Positions 8,195 to 20,959 of a DNA stretch of 48,769 nt are shown here, piece by piece. The position numbers and the translations under genes were made by a program. The notes beneath the pieces were generated by a model. The model worked only from the letters and a program-made list of their open reading frames with translations, made no database searches and had not been told where the DNA came from. Every line of letters begins with the position of its first letter. Position 1 is the stretch's first letter. This stretch comes from Lishizhenia tianjinensis (GTDB taxonomy: Bacteria > Bacteroidota > Bacteroidia > Flavobacteriales_D > Crocinitomicaceae): positions 1 to 48,769 of the forward strand of contig CAMBBW010000003.1 of the NCBI GenBank assembly GCA_945863425.1, in the 5' to 3' direction.

Positions 8195-8830
8195 ATTCCA
8201 CTCATTGTAAAACTCATTTAAGAACTTTTCCATAAATGAATGACGGTCAATAGCCATGTTTTTTGCCGTAACGGTATGCATTCGATCCTTAAGTAGAAAG
8301 AGTTTTTCATAAAAGTGATTTACCGTGTGACTTACAGAGTTCTTATATTCATCCGCAGATTGATGCAGCACAGGGTTTAAATCAGGCACATACAAAGGTC
8401 GATTTTTACTACCTCCAAATGCAAAAGCTCTAGCAATCCCAATGGCCCCAATGGCGTCTAATCGATCCGCATCTTGAACAATCCTAGCTTCTAATGAGTC
8501 TGAAGAATCAGCAACCCTTGCTCCTTTATAAGAAACTTGAGACACTGCTTTTTCAACTTTTCCAGCAAGTTCCGAAGGAGCATTAAAATTCAGAAGAATT
8601 TCTTTAGTAAGTTGACTTCCTTTATTCCAATCACCACCATTGTATTTATGATCAGAAACATCGTGAAGTAATGCCGCCAATTCAATCACTAATAAGTCAC
8701 CACCTTCGGATTGTTGAATTAGTTTAGCTAGTTTCCAAACGCGTTCAATGTGGTACCAATCATGACTCCCTTCATTATCCTTGAATTTTTGATGGATAAA
8801 TTGGGCAACTTTTTCAATTAAATCATTCAT
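8177..8830 (-). CDS. HD-domain phosphohydrolase (YedJ-like)
   Basis: A 217-aa metal-dependent HD-superfamily protein. The motif order is conserved: SHDWYHIERVW (H23, D24, H27), the HD pair in LAALLHDVSD (about 53-62), and a distal aspartate in QDADRLDAIGA (about 121-131). This matches the YedJ/YpgQ family of putative nucleotide or phosphate-ester hydrolases; the substrate is unknown. It is the last gene of the fur-STAS-purA-ostA operon, starting directly after the OstA-like stop, and it overlaps the convergent helicase gene by 18 nt. Confidence 0.88.
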   Translation of the reverse strand: MNDLIEKVAQFIHQKFKDNEGSHDWYHIERVWKLAKLIQQSEGGDLLVIELAALLHDVSDHKYNGGDWNKGSQLTKEILLNFNAPSELAGKVEKAVSQVSYKGARVADSSDSLEARIVQDADRLDAIGAIGIARAFAFGGSKNRPLYVPDLNPVLHQSADEYKNSVSHTVNHFYEKLFLLKDRMHTVTAKNMAIDRHSFMEKFLNEFYNEWNLDRVK

Positions 8831-11972
<3,142 letters not shown>

Positions 11973-11980
11973 AGTTATGA

Positions 11981-12421
11981 TTAATTTGAATTTTTTTCCG
12001 CGTAAAAATAAAGTGAATGATGAAGGATTTTAACCCCAAAAACTTCTTCAATAGTTGCTTTGATTTGCTGAATTCTTGGGTCACAAAACTCCATTACCTC
12101 TCCAGTATCGGTGCAAATAACATGATCGTGCTGTTTTGAACCATGTGATTTCTCAAAATGAGCAATATTTTTTCCAAACTGGTGCTTGCGCACAAGATTA
12201 CACGCAATCAACAATTCAATAGTATTATATAAAGTTGCGCGTGAAACACGGTAATTGTGATTTTTCATATTCACATACAACGATTCAATGTCAAAATGAC
12301 CGGTATGATTATAAATTTCAGTAAGTATTGCAAAGCGCTCGGGGGTTTTCCGATGACCATTCTGCTCTAGATAAGCAGAAAAAATGTTTCGAACATTGAC
12401 TTGTAACTCTGCGATTGGCAT
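11981..12421 (-). CDS. Fur-family metal-dependent transcriptional regulator
   Basis: A 146-aa regulator. The N-terminal winged helix contains [14 protein letters not shown] and the recognition segment [15 protein letters not shown]. The C-terminal dimerisation/metal region has [16 protein letters not shown] (H-rich, HDHVIC motif) and CDPRIQ. Fur, Zur and PerR cannot be distinguished securely; the second zinc CxxC pair of many Fur proteins is absent near the C-terminus, which ends YAEKNSN. ATG 12421 (MPIAELQ) is preferred over the upstream TTG 12433, because the -7 promoter box covers that TTG. It is the first gene of the operon. Confidence 0.88.
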   Translation of the reverse strand: MPIAELQVNVRNIFSAYLEQNGHRKTPERFAILTEIYNHTGHFDIESLYVNMKNHNYRVSRATLYNTIELLIACNLVRKHQFGKNIAHFEKSHGSKQHDHVICTDTGEVMEFCDPRIQQIKATIEEVFGVKILHHSLYFYAEKNSN

Positions 12422-12430
12422 ATTCAATAA

Positions 12431-12438
12431 CAAAAATA
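12431..12438 (-). promoter_or_regulatory. -7 promoter element for the fur-STAS-purA operon
   Basis: TATTTTTG on the minus strand is an exact TAnnTTTG. A start about 6 nt downstream would leave only a few bases before ATG 12421, a near-leaderless transcript. A weak TTAG lies about 20 nt upstream in the -33 position. Confidence 0.5.
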
Positions 12439-12508
12439 ACTATTTAGTTGCGACTGAAACTAACGCGATAAAAGAATCTATGAACATTTCATCCACAATT
12501 TAATCCAA

Positions 12509-14773
12509 TTACTTGACTACTTCAATTTCATCGATAAATGTCCATGGAATATGTCCCGCACCAGGCAAACCATTGGGGATTACAGTTAGGGATTTTATTT
12601 TCACCAGAACATTTCTAGTAGGTTTATTTAATTCAATTTGAAAACTCCTTACTTGTTCAGATTGTAAGTAAGAAAATTGAACTGGTCCAGAACAATGCTT
12701 CCACTTTCCCTTACGCAAATAAAACACTTCAATCCATTCTGGAAAATGAATCCACGAATGCTCATCACTTAAAAACGAAACGTTAAGTTGTTTATACTTC
12801 TGTCTTTTAAGAAGGTCAATTTCAATATCAATTTCCGTGGTATCAAATCCTATCCATTCGTTTCTTTTCCATGGAAGTGAACCATGTTGACCATCCACGA
12901 GGGTTAGGCTTCCACTATTGTAACTCGCGCTAGGCTGGGTAATGTACTTAACCGGAGCCCCTAAAGAACTGGTTGCCTGTATATTAAATTGAGTGGTTGA
13001 AGAATCATTTTTTGATCTCACGTAATAGGTATAGTTTATTTGGTCTTTTTCACTTCGGTTGATTTCTATGCATTCATCTTGTAAAACATTAAAATTCATT
13101 TTTGAAATCTTGTTATTTTTAATTTCTGAGGATTCAACTTCATAAATTTCCCCTTGATCATTCGACTTAATGTTAAATTGAACACCTTTTTTTGATTTTT
13201 CCCATTCAATTTTAGGAGAGAATATAGTTTTTGCGTAATGAACTTTCATTTTTTTCAAAAACGGTAAATGTTTATCCATCAGCACATTTTTAAACGCGTT
13301 AAAACTTGGTTTTTCTAAACACCAAAGCGCTTGACTCAGAGCCAGCGCTCTTGGGTAAACCATGTATTCAACCTTATCAAAATCAGAAATATATTCTGTC
13401 CAAACATTGGCTTGACCACCAAGAATATAAGGCTCATATTTTTTATTCAATTGATTTGGAATTGGATTAAACTCATATACCTTTTCTAATGGCGTAAATC
13501 CTCCAATTGCTATGGGTTCATTACTACCTTTTCCTTGATAATGATCAAAGTAACAATGCGAACCAGGCGTCATAACAACCTCATGCTCTTGGCTTGCGGC
13601 TTCCACTCCGCCTTCAAATCCTCGCCAAGACATAACGGCAGCATTGGAAGACAGTCCTCCTTCCAAAATTTCGTCCCAACCAATAAGCTTTCGACCTTTT
13701 TCTGTTAAATATTTATCCATTCGTTGTATAAAATAACTTTGTAATTGATGTTCATTTTTTAGGTTATTCTCGTGCATTACCTTTTGGCAATTAGTACATT
13801 TTTCCCATCGTGTTTTTGGAGCTTCATCTCCACCTACATGAATGTATTTACCCGGAAAAAGTAAGATGACTTCATCCAGGATTTTTTGTAAAAAGAGAAT
13901 TGTTTCTTCTTTTGAACAAAAGATATCGTCAAAAACACCCCACAAGCCTTCTACTCCTTGCTGAATTCCTGTGCATGAATATTCAGGATATGCGGCCAAT
14001 GCGGCACGACTATGCCCAGGCATTTCAATTTCCGGAACAATTGTAACAAATTTTGAATTGGCATAAGCGACCACTTCCTTTATTTGTTCTTGTGTATAAT
14101 ACCCTCCGTATTTATGGCGCGTGTACGTTCTCGGTTTAGTAGAATAATGATTGTTCATCGTACTGTCTCTCCATCCACCAATCTCGGTTAATTTCGGGAA
14201 ATTCTTTATTTCAATTCTCCAACCTTGATCATCTGTTAAATGCCAATGAAAAGTATTAAACTTATATAAAGACATTAAATCAATGTATTTTTTAACCTCT
14301 TCAACAGTGAAAAAATGACGAGAAACATCTAAATGAAGTCCCCGCCAAGAAAATTTAGGGTAATCTTTTACAAAACATTTTTTAAGTTTAAAACCTGAAG
14401 AGGTAGTCTCAATCAACTGCATCAAAGAAATAAATGCATAATAACAGGACACATCACTTGAGAAGGAAATGACAATCTCATTTGAAACATTTATTGAATA
14501 GGAATCCTGTTTAACATTTTCTAATTTTTTGAACGAAATCTTTGGCCCACTTGAAAAATTTGAAAATTGAATACCATGGTAAATCGCAGCTAAATGGGTG
14601 ATTTGTTCCTGTAAATTAGTTGACAAACCAATAAAATTCACTAAAAGATCTCCATCAAAATTCAGCGATTCATTGAGTTCTTGATACACTACTGGAGCTG
14701 GAATTATCGGAGAAACCTGAGCAATATTCAGATTCATAATTACTAGAAAAAAAAGAAAAAAAATGCACTTCAT
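12509..14773 (-). CDS. beta-N-acetylhexosaminidase, glycoside hydrolase family 20
   Basis: A 754-aa secreted enzyme. Signal peptide (1-18), GH20b-type N-terminal domain (about 20-140), catalytic TIM barrel (about 142-490) and a C-terminal beta-sandwich region (about 640-754, resembling an F5/8-type carbohydrate-binding module). The catalytic pair is D316-E317 in IHVGGDEAPKTRW. Substrate-assisted barrel motifs RGLHLDVSRHFF and FHWHLTDDQGWRIEI are intact. It releases terminal GlcNAc/GalNAc from chitin oligomers, glycans or peptidoglycan fragments. It stands alone, separated from the upstream TonB-like gene by a strong terminator. Confidence 0.95.
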   Translation of the reverse strand: MKCIFFLFFLVIMNLNIAQVSPIIPAPVVYQELNESLNFDGDLLVNFIGLSTNLQEQITHLAAIYHGIQFSNFSSGPKISFKKLENVKQDSYSINVSNEIVISFSSDVSCYYAFISLMQLIETTSSGFKLKKCFVKDYPKFSWRGLHLDVSRHFFTVEEVKKYIDLMSLYKFNTFHWHLTDDQGWRIEIKNFPKLTEIGGWRDSTMNNHYSTKPRTYTRHKYGGYYTQEQIKEVVAYANSKFVTIVPEIEMPGHSRAALAAYPEYSCTGIQQGVEGLWGVFDDIFCSKEETILFLQKILDEVILLFPGKYIHVGGDEAPKTRWEKCTNCQKVMHENNLKNEHQLQSYFIQRMDKYLTEKGRKLIGWDEILEGGLSSNAAVMSWRGFEGGVEAASQEHEVVMTPGSHCYFDHYQGKGSNEPIAIGGFTPLEKVYEFNPIPNQLNKKYEPYILGGQANVWTEYISDFDKVEYMVYPRALALSQALWCLEKPSFNAFKNVLMDKHLPFLKKMKVHYAKTIFSPKIEWEKSKKGVQFNIKSNDQGEIYEVESSEIKNNKISKMNFNVLQDECIEINRSEKDQINYTYYVRSKNDSSTTQFNIQATSSLGAPVKYITQPSASYNSGSLTLVDGQHGSLPWKRNEWIGFDTTEIDIEIDLLKRQKYKQLNVSFLSDEHSWIHFPEWIEVFYLRKGKWKHCSGPVQFSYLQSEQVRSFQIELNKPTRNVLVKIKSLTVIPNGLPGAGHIPWTFIDEIEVVK

Positions 14774-14802
14774 TGACGTTACTAAATATAATTTTCAAAA
14801 AC

Positions 14803-14831
14803 AAAAAAAGCCACCTTAATAAGGTGGCTTT
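14803..14831 (-). terminator. rho-independent terminator after the TonB-like gene
   Basis: A perfect 11-bp stem AAAGCCACCTT/AAGGTGGCTTT with a 3-nt loop. On the minus strand it is followed by T7 and GTTTTTG. It lies 18 nt after the stop of the TonB-like gene and before the GH20 gene. This is the strongest terminator in the window. Confidence 0.92.
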
Positions 14832-14848
14832 ACAAATATCAACTAAAA

Positions 14849-15682
14849 TTAATTACTAATTTTAAAATTAAATGGAAGGCGACATATTACTCGTTTCGGT
14901 TCACCACTCACTTCACCTGGTGCCCATTTTGGCATTTTGTTAAGTACTCGAGTAGCTTCTTTTACGAATTCATCACAACCTGTTCTATTCGTTTCAACTT
15001 GAATGTTAGAGATACTTCCATCTTTTTCAACACAGAATTTCATGAATACACGACCTTGAGCATCCATGTCCATACAAATTTCGGGAAATTTAACATTTTC
15101 TCCTAAAAACTTCTGTAATTCTTTTTCTCCACCTGGGAAAGTAGCTTCAACATCAGGAAATTCAACAGGTGCTTCTTGTTCAGGACAACCATCATTGGAT
15201 GCAGGACCATATTCTTCAGGACATAAATCAACGTCATTTAAAACACCATCCTTATCTAGGTCATTATCTACTGGACAGCCACCATTTGAAGCAGGACCCG
15301 GAATTTCAGGACATTTATCATCCATGTCACAAACACCATCCACATCAAAATCGGACTGACAACCAGACCCTCCACCTTCTGTTGGTTTTTTGGTCTCATC
15401 AGTTGTTTTAATTTCACCATCTGAAGGTGCCGCAGAAGCTGCTGGCGCAATTACCGGTGAGGGCGGTGCAGGAGGGGGCGGAGGGGGCGGAGTATTATTC
15501 GCTTCCTCTTCCTTTGCGTCTTTTTTATCTGATTTAGCAATATCGCTTGATTTATCTTCACCTGAAGCTGTTTGGTACGAAAACGAAGCCAAAACAATTG
15601 TAGCGATGAATAAAAAACCAGCATAAATCAAAGGCATTCTTAACTTCTCTAAATCTGCCTCGGTACTTTTTTTACTTTCCAT
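14849..15682 (-). CDS. TonB-like energy transducer with thrombospondin type 3 repeats
   Basis: A 277-aa protein. Domain order: short cytoplasmic N-terminus, one membrane helix (16-35), acidic/lysine linker, proline stretch (65-76), two thrombospondin type 3-like calcium repeats (about 108-168: [15 protein letters not shown] and [15 protein letters not shown]) and a TonB C-terminal domain (178-277, with [27 protein letters not shown] and RLPFNF). TonB proteins couple the proton gradient to outer-membrane receptors. No ExbB/ExbD genes are adjacent. TSP3 repeats usually sit in OmpA-type outer-membrane proteins, so their presence here is unusual. The alternating Asp and Cys-Pro pattern suggests a rigid calcium-stabilised spacer. 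Confidence 0.85.
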   Translation of the reverse strand: MESKKSTEADLEKLRMPLIYAGFLFIATIVLASFSYQTASGEDKSSDIAKSDKKDAKEEEANNTPPPPPPPAPPSPVIAPAASAAPSDGEIKTTDETKKPTEGGGSGCQSDFDVDGVCDMDDKCPEIPGPASNGGCPVDNDLDKDGVLNDVDLCPEEYGPASNDGCPEQEAPVEFPDVEATFPGGEKELQKFLGENVKFPEICMDMDAQGRVFMKFCVEKDGSISNIQVETNRTGCDEFVKEATRVLNKMPKWAPGEVSGEPKRVICRLPFNFKISN

Positions 15683-15774
15683 AATTTAATTTTTTAAATC
15701 GCTTTGCAAATTACATTCCAAAATTAAAACTATCTTTTTACAAATAGTTTATTCTATGCAAAACTTTTAAACAT

Positions 15775-16152
15775 TTAACCAATTAAGGCTTCATATTCAC
15801 CCGCTGAAAGCAATGAATCTACTTGACTATGATCCGTTAAACGAACTTTTACCATCCAACCTGCTTCATACGGGTCTGAATTAACCAATTCAGGGTCAGA
15901 TTCCAATGCTTCGTTCAATTCAAGAATTTCACCTGAAACAGGCATAAACAAATCAGAAACTGTTTTTACAGCTTCTACCGAACCAAAAACCTCTTCTTGA
16001 TTTAGTGTTTCACCGATTGTTTCAATTTCAACGTACACGATGTCACCTAATTCATGTTGCGCGAAATCAGTAATACCGACAACAGCTATATCACCTTCAA
16101 CACGCACCCACTCGTGGTCTTTCGTGTATTTCAAATTTTGTGGAATATTCAT
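15775..16152 (-). CDS. gcvH: glycine cleavage system H protein
   Basis: A 125-aa lipoyl carrier of the glycine cleavage complex, beginning [20 protein letters not shown]. The lipoyl-lysine lies in the [12 protein letters not shown] segment (ESVKA-type motif). ATG 16152 is chosen over the longer open frame to 16293 because H proteins begin just before the KYTKDHEW segment and because a TAATTTTG promoter element sits at 16168-16175, inside the longer frame. The other glycine cleavage genes (gcvP, gcvT) are not in the window. Confidence 0.96.
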   Translation of the reverse strand: MNIPQNLKYTKDHEWVRVEGDIAVVGITDFAQHELGDIVYVEIETIGETLNQEEVFGSVEAVKTVSDLFMPVSGEILELNEALESDPELVNSDPYEAGWMVKVRLTDHSQVDSLLSAGEYEALIG

Positions 16153-16167
16153 CTCAATTATTTTTGA

Positions 16168-16175
16168 CAAAATTA
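16168..16175 (-). promoter_or_regulatory. -7 promoter element for gcvH
   Basis: TAATTTTG on the minus strand is an exact TAnnTTTG, 15 nt before the gcvH ATG. No clear TTTG -33 element is seen at the usual spacing. Confidence 0.4.
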
Positions 16176-16244
16176 AAAGAAAAATTGAAATATAAATCGC
16201 ATTTTTATTTGAAGTTAAAAAATCAAATTGATTAACTTCGCCAA

Positions 16245-17330
16245 ATGATAACATCTGACCAACAAAAAGACCTAAGCAATCGGATTCAAGCAATCTACAA
16301 TTACCTTAAAATTGATGAAAAGGAAGTTGAGTTGCGTGAAAAAGATTTAAAGACACAAGATCCAGGATTTTGGGATGATGCAAAAAAAGCAGAAGGACAA
16401 ATGAAGGAAATCCGAAGCTTAAAATTTTGGATTGAAAGTTACAGAACATTAAAACAAGCATTGGATGATATTGAGGTCCTTGTTGAATTTCACAAGGAAG
16501 ATTCAAGCTTAGAAACTGAAATATCCGAACAATTTAAGTTGTTACTGGATAAAGTTGAAGCGACAGAGCTAAAAAACATGTTGTCTGGCGAAGAAGATCG
16601 TTTGAGTGGTGTCTTGCAAATCACTTCCGGTGCAGGTGGGACAGAAAGTTGTGATTGGGCATCCATGTTAATGCGTATGTACATCATGTGGGGACAAAAA
16701 AACGGATACAAAGTTTCTGAGCTCAATTATCAAGAAGGAGATGTAGCTGGAATAAAAACTGTCACCTTGGAATTTGAGGGCGATTTTGCTTTTGGTTATT
16801 TAAAAGGAGAAAATGGAGTGCATCGATTGGTTCGTATTTCCCCCTTTGATTCCAATGCCAAACGACACACATCCTTTGTTTCAGTTTATGTATATCCATT
16901 AGTAGACGATCAAATTGAGATAAATATCAATCCTGCAGACATTTCATTTGAAACATTTCGTTCGGGAGGTGCTGGTGGACAAAACGTAAACAAGGTAGAA
17001 ACCGCAGTTCGATTGAGACACGCCCCTTCAGGAATCATTATTGAAAACTCAGAATCCCGTTCTCAGTTGGCAAATAAAGAAAAAGCAATGCAATTATTGC
17101 GGTCACAACTTTATGAACTTGTGCTACGTGAGCGGATGGAAAAAAGAAATGAAATTGAGGCAAATAAGAAAAAAATTGAATGGGGCTCACAAATAAGAAA
17201 TTATGTAATGCATCCTTATAAGCTTGTGAAAGATGTTAGAACAGGCCATGAGTCAACCAACGTTGATGCTGTAATGGATGGGGATTTAAATGAATTTCTT
17301 AAATCTTATTTAATGACTTACGGTAGTTAA
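16245..17330 (+). CDS. prfB: peptide chain release factor 2
   Basis: A 361-aa release factor for UGA and UAA stop codons. The codon-recognition tripeptide SPF (199-201 in VRISPFDSN) marks RF2. The GGQ motif (244-246 in [13 protein letters not shown]) triggers peptidyl-tRNA hydrolysis. The frame is continuous: at the place where many bacteria carry the autoregulatory CUU UGA C frameshift, the sequence reads CTT AAA ATT, so the usual frameshift control is absent. It is divergent from gcvH. Confidence 0.97.
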   Translation: MITSDQQKDLSNRIQAIYNYLKIDEKEVELREKDLKTQDPGFWDDAKKAEGQMKEIRSLKFWIESYRTLKQALDDIEVLVEFHKEDSSLETEISEQFKLLLDKVEATELKNMLSGEEDRLSGVLQITSGAGGTESCDWASMLMRMYIMWGQKNGYKVSELNYQEGDVAGIKTVTLEFEGDFAFGYLKGENGVHRLVRISPFDSNAKRHTSFVSVYVYPLVDDQIEININPADISFETFRSGGAGGQNVNKVETAVRLRHAPSGIIIENSESRSQLANKEKAMQLLRSQLYELVLRERMEKRNEIEANKKKIEWGSQIRNYVMHPYKLVKDVRTGHESTNVDAVMDGDLNEFLKSYLMTYGS

Positions 17331-17365
17331 AATTAGTTTGTTTACCTTCGTTGAAAGTAATTTCT

Positions 17366-18505
17366 ATGCGCGTTTATTTAGATAATGCTGCCGGCACACC
17401 GATAGCTTCAGAAGTAATTGAAGCGATGACTTCAGTAATGAAAAATGATTTTGGTAATCCGTCTTCGACTCATTTTTATGGCCGACAAGTAAAAGCCTTA
17501 CTAGAAACATCCAGACGCTCCATTGCTAAGCATCTGAACTGTTCTTCTTCAGAAATAATATTTACTTCTGGAGGAACAGAAGCAGATAACATGGCATTAG
17601 TTGCTTCGGTGAAAAATCTTGGAGTAAAACGAATTATCAGTACCACCATTGAGCATCATGCAGTTGGTCATAGTATCGAGTCACTTGAAAAAAGTCATTC
17701 TGTTCAATTTGAAAAAGTACAAATCGATGAAAAAGGACATGTAGATTTAATTCATTTGGAAAAATTGTTAACTCAAAACATCCCGACTTTGGTTTCATTG
17801 ATGCATGCAAATAATGAAATTGCGACGTTATTACCGTTGAAAAAAGTTTCAGATATTTGTCGCAAATATGGCGCTTTTTTCCATTCAGACACTGTTCAAA
17901 CAATGGGGCATTACTCTTTTGATTTACAAGATATTGACATAGATTTCATCACCTGCGCGGCACATAAGTTGCATGGGCCAAAAGGAATTGGCTTTTTGTA
18001 CGTGAATAAAAAAATCAAAGTGGAATCACTCATCCATGGTGGCGCCCAGGAGCGTGGTCTACGTGGAGGAACCGAAAATATATATGGGATTGTTGGACTA
18101 TCAAAAGCAATGGATCTTGCCTATGAAGATGTATTGGGGCATCACGCTCATGTTCAATCTTTAAAATCATATATGATTGACTCATTATTATCCGCATTTC
18201 CAACAATTACTTTTCATGGCGAAACAGATCCTGAAAAATCATTATACACCGTTCTAAACGTTTGCTTTCCAAAAACAGACAAAGGAGGAATGCTTCTTTT
18301 TACCCTAGATTTGAAAGGAGTGGCAGTTAGTGGCGGTAGTGCATGTTCCTCTGGAGCAAACAAAGGATCACATGTTTTGGAAGGAATACAAGCAGATATG
18401 ACGCGGCCAAATGCTCGATTTTCATTTTCAAGGTATACTACAAAAGAGGAAATAGATTATGCTTTAGAACAAGTAAAAAGTGTTTTTGAAATTAATTTGC
18501 GATAA
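17366..18505 (+). CDS. cysteine desulfurase (IscS/NifS-like)
   Basis: A 379-aa PLP enzyme that removes sulfur from cysteine for Fe-S clusters and thio-modifications. Visible are the N-terminal YLDNAAGTP, the SGGTEADN cofactor region, the PLP lysine K201 in AAHKLHGPKG and the catalytic cysteine C327 in GGSACSSGA, the short-loop group I form. ATG 17366 (MRVYLDN) is the natural start; a TTG 15 nt upstream would add an atypical leader. No iscU or suf genes are adjacent. It is followed after 3 nt by the glycosyltransferase gene. Confidence 0.95.
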   Translation: MRVYLDNAAGTPIASEVIEAMTSVMKNDFGNPSSTHFYGRQVKALLETSRRSIAKHLNCSSSEIIFTSGGTEADNMALVASVKNLGVKRIISTTIEHHAVGHSIESLEKSHSVQFEKVQIDEKGHVDLIHLEKLLTQNIPTLVSLMHANNEIATLLPLKKVSDICRKYGAFFHSDTVQTMGHYSFDLQDIDIDFITCAAHKLHGPKGIGFLYVNKKIKVESLIHGGAQERGLRGGTENIYGIVGLSKAMDLAYEDVLGHHAHVQSLKSYMIDSLLSAFPTITFHGETDPEKSLYTVLNVCFPKTDKGGMLLFTLDLKGVAVSGGSACSSGANKGSHVLEGIQADMTRPNARFSFSRYTTKEEIDYALEQVKSVFEINLR

Positions 18506-18508
18506 CAC

Positions 18509-19687
18509 ATGGAGACAAATCGTTTGAAGATTTTATCTATATGTTCATGGTATCCAAATGATTTTAATTCAACATTAGGGAATTTCGTTAAAAAACATGC
18601 TGAGGCTATTTCACGATACAATGATGTTGTCTGTCTTGCAGTTTTTTCTTCCCTTGTTGATTCAGACATACGGCTTACTATAACTCAAGGAGAATCATTT
18701 TCCGAAATAGTTGTTTATTATCCAAAAACACAAACCAAATTTCGACTTTGGAACCTTATCAAAAATTATTTTACGCACCGTAAAGCCTTTAAAAAAGGAT
18801 ATAAAGCTGCTCAAACAATAATTGGTAAACCCGATCTGATTCATCTAAATATTACTTATCCACTAGGAATTTGGGCTTTATATTTAAAATTGACTCAAAA
18901 AATCCCTTATGTTGTTACTGAAAATGCAACTGGATTGCATGTCGGAACAAACCATTCTTATCCTAAAACGATTTTATTCTTGTGCAAGATAATTCTTAAA
19001 CGAGCATCGATTTTACTTCCTGTAAGTGCGGATTTGAAATCATACATGAAAAAATTAAGTCCAAAATCAAACTTTGCACTTATTTCAAATGTTGTCGATG
19101 AGACGATTTTCAACTACCGAGAGAATTCATCAATCATACAAAAAAAATCATTTATTCATATTTCAACGTGTCTTGACGTCCACAAGAATATTACTGGAAT
19201 GCTTTATACCATTGATCGAATTGCAAAATACCGTCAAGATTTCGACTTAAAAATCGTAAGTGATGGAGAGGTAGAATACGCCAAAGAACTCATTCAAAAA
19301 TTCGGACTAGATGGAATTGTGTCATTTTACCCCACCATGTCAACTCAACAAATCGCAGATACGATTAGCCAAAGTTCTGCATTATTATTATTTAGTAATT
19401 ATGAGAATTTCCCTTGTGTAATTGCGGAAACATTAATGATGGGGAAACCAGTGATATCAACCAATGTGAATGGAATTCCAGAACACGTCCATACTTTTAA
19501 TGGTATCTTGGTGTCTAAAGGAGATGAGCAAGAACTTGAAAAGGCAATTTGTATGTTTTTGGACGATGAAATTATTTTTAGCCCCAAGGATATTCATGAT
19601 TACGCATTTAATCATTTCAGTTATCAAGAGGTTGGTAGACAATTTGATCATCAGTACCGGAATTTGTTCAAATCAAAAAACAACTAA
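18509..19687 (+). CDS. glycosyltransferase, GT-B fold (family 4 type)
   Basis: A 392-aa glycosyltransferase. The N-terminal Rossmann half begins LSICSWYPNDFNSTLGNFVKK, an acceptor-side pattern common in family 4 enzymes. The C-terminal half contains the sugar-nucleotide site motif around 300-325 (SNYENFPCVIAETLMMGKPVI), with the EX7E-type glutamates partly present. It likely adds a sugar to a lipid-linked surface glycan. It is followed, with a TAATG overlap, by a flippase gene and then a methyltransferase gene. Confidence 0.9.
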   Translation: METNRLKILSICSWYPNDFNSTLGNFVKKHAEAISRYNDVVCLAVFSSLVDSDIRLTITQGESFSEIVVYYPKTQTKFRLWNLIKNYFTHRKAFKKGYKAAQTIIGKPDLIHLNITYPLGIWALYLKLTQKIPYVVTENATGLHVGTNHSYPKTILFLCKIILKRASILLPVSADLKSYMKKLSPKSNFALISNVVDETIFNYRENSSIIQKKSFIHISTCLDVHKNITGMLYTIDRIAKYRQDFDLKIVSDGEVEYAKELIQKFGLDGIVSFYPTMSTQQIADTISQSSALLLFSNYENFPCVIAETLMMGKPVISTNVNGIPEHVHTFNGILVSKGDEQELEKAICMFLDDEIIFSPKDIHDYAFNHFSYQEVGRQFDHQYRNLFKSKNN

Positions 19688-20952
19688 TGTTCAAGGCTAT
19701 AATCGGTAATTTTAGTGTGCGATTTTCTGCAGCTATCTTTAATTTATTAATAGCCATTCTAATTTCACAATACCTCGGTGCTGGAGGAAAAGGGGAACAA
19801 AGTATTATTTTAGCATCAATAACAATTATCCTTTTAGTTGATAATTTAATCGGAGGAGCTTCCATCATTTATTTGGCTCCACGAACCGGGACAAAAAACC
19901 TAATAACAACGTCCTATTGCTGGGCAATTTTTGTAAGTATTGGATGCTATTTAGTTCTAAATTCATTTGCTTGGTTTGACCAAAAACATGTTTTTACCAT
20001 AAGTTTTGTCAGTGGATTAAACTCAATCATTTCGATAAATTCATCAATTTTAGTAGGTAAAGAAAAAATTCACAAAAGCAATTTACTCAGCTTTAGTATT
20101 CCATTTCTTACATTAATGGTGATTATTTTACAAGTCTTCAATCAAGCGAGCCAATCAATTGATCTTTATATTTTAGCCATTTATATTGCTTATGGAACGA
20201 CCTTAATACTTAGTTTCTTTTTAATCAGCAAGGAGTTAACCAAAGAAGATGTGTTTCAACCAAAATTACTTGCAAACACCTTCAAAACCTTATTGTTTTA
20301 TGGATTTCAAAATCAAATCGCTCATATTTTTCAATTGTTAAGTTTTAGGCTCAGTTATTTTTTATTGGAAATTAATCACGGTCAGAAAGCAGTAGGAATT
20401 TACTCCAACGGACTATCAATCATTGAATCAATCTGGTTAATCACGAGTAGTATATCCTTGTATCAATATTCACGAATATCAAATAGTGACGACAAAGAAT
20501 ACTCTTTAAAACTTACGGAAAAGTTAACAAAACTAGGTTTATTGCTCGCATTTATATCCTTGTTTATTGCCCTGTTTATTCCTTCTGAATTTTACATCTG
20601 GTTGTTTGGGAAAGAATTTGGAGAATTAAGCGTTATTATTCGACTGATGGCTCCGGGCATTTGGATTTTTAATTATGCTTTAATTTTAGGTCATTACTTC
20701 TCCGGAGTTGGAAAATATTATGTAAACGCAATTGCTTCAGGATGTGGATTTTTAATAACTATACTTTTATCCTTTTTTATATTCCCAAAAATGACAATCT
20801 ATGATGCAGCACTTACAGCCGTAATTTCATATTTCGCAACATCTTTGGTGGTAATTTATTTTTATTTGAAAGAAGGAGGTAAATTTGTAGTATTTCCATC
20901 AGTAGGAGAAATTAAAGAATTCACGAATCAACTTATCCTAAAACGAGGTTAA
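19687..20952 (+). CDS. polysaccharide flippase (Wzx-like, MOP superfamily)
   Basis: A 421-aa, highly hydrophobic protein with roughly 12 predicted membrane helices and the N-terminal pattern of polysaccharide export flippases (FLIGN-type start, then ILISQYLGAGGKGEQS). It likely flips lipid-linked oligosaccharide across the inner membrane. Its ATG overlaps the glycosyltransferase stop by one base. The specific glycan is unknown. Confidence 0.85.
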   Translation: MFKAIIGNFSVRFSAAIFNLLIAILISQYLGAGGKGEQSIILASITIILLVDNLIGGASIIYLAPRTGTKNLITTSYCWAIFVSIGCYLVLNSFAWFDQKHVFTISFVSGLNSIISINSSILVGKEKIHKSNLLSFSIPFLTLMVIILQVFNQASQSIDLYILAIYIAYGTTLILSFFLISKELTKEDVFQPKLLANTFKTLLFYGFQNQIAHIFQLLSFRLSYFLLEINHGQKAVGIYSNGLSIIESIWLITSSISLYQYSRISNSDDKEYSLKLTEKLTKLGLLLAFISLFIALFIPSEFYIWLFGKEFGELSVIIRLMAPGIWIFNYALILGHYFSGVGKYYVNAIASGCGFLITILLSFFIFPKMTIYDAALTAVISYFATSLVVIYFYLKEGGKFVVFPSVGEIKEFTNQLILKRG

Positions 20953-20959
20953 CAGTATA

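Noticed and set aside
15066-15626. Open frames on the plus strand opposite the TonB-like gene
   Set aside because: Low-complexity shadows of the repeat and proline coding region; their sequence has no independent features.
16153-16293. 47-residue N-terminal extension of gcvH
   Set aside because: It is hydrophobic and unlike H proteins, overlaps the start of prfB, and contains the likely gcvH promoter element.
16305-16325. RF2 programmed frameshift in prfB
   Set aside because: The frame is continuous; the expected CUU UGA C site reads CTT AAA, so no recoding is needed.
17637-17903. Minus-strand open frame within the cysteine desulfurase gene
   Set aside because: Antisense shadow of a strongly conserved gene.
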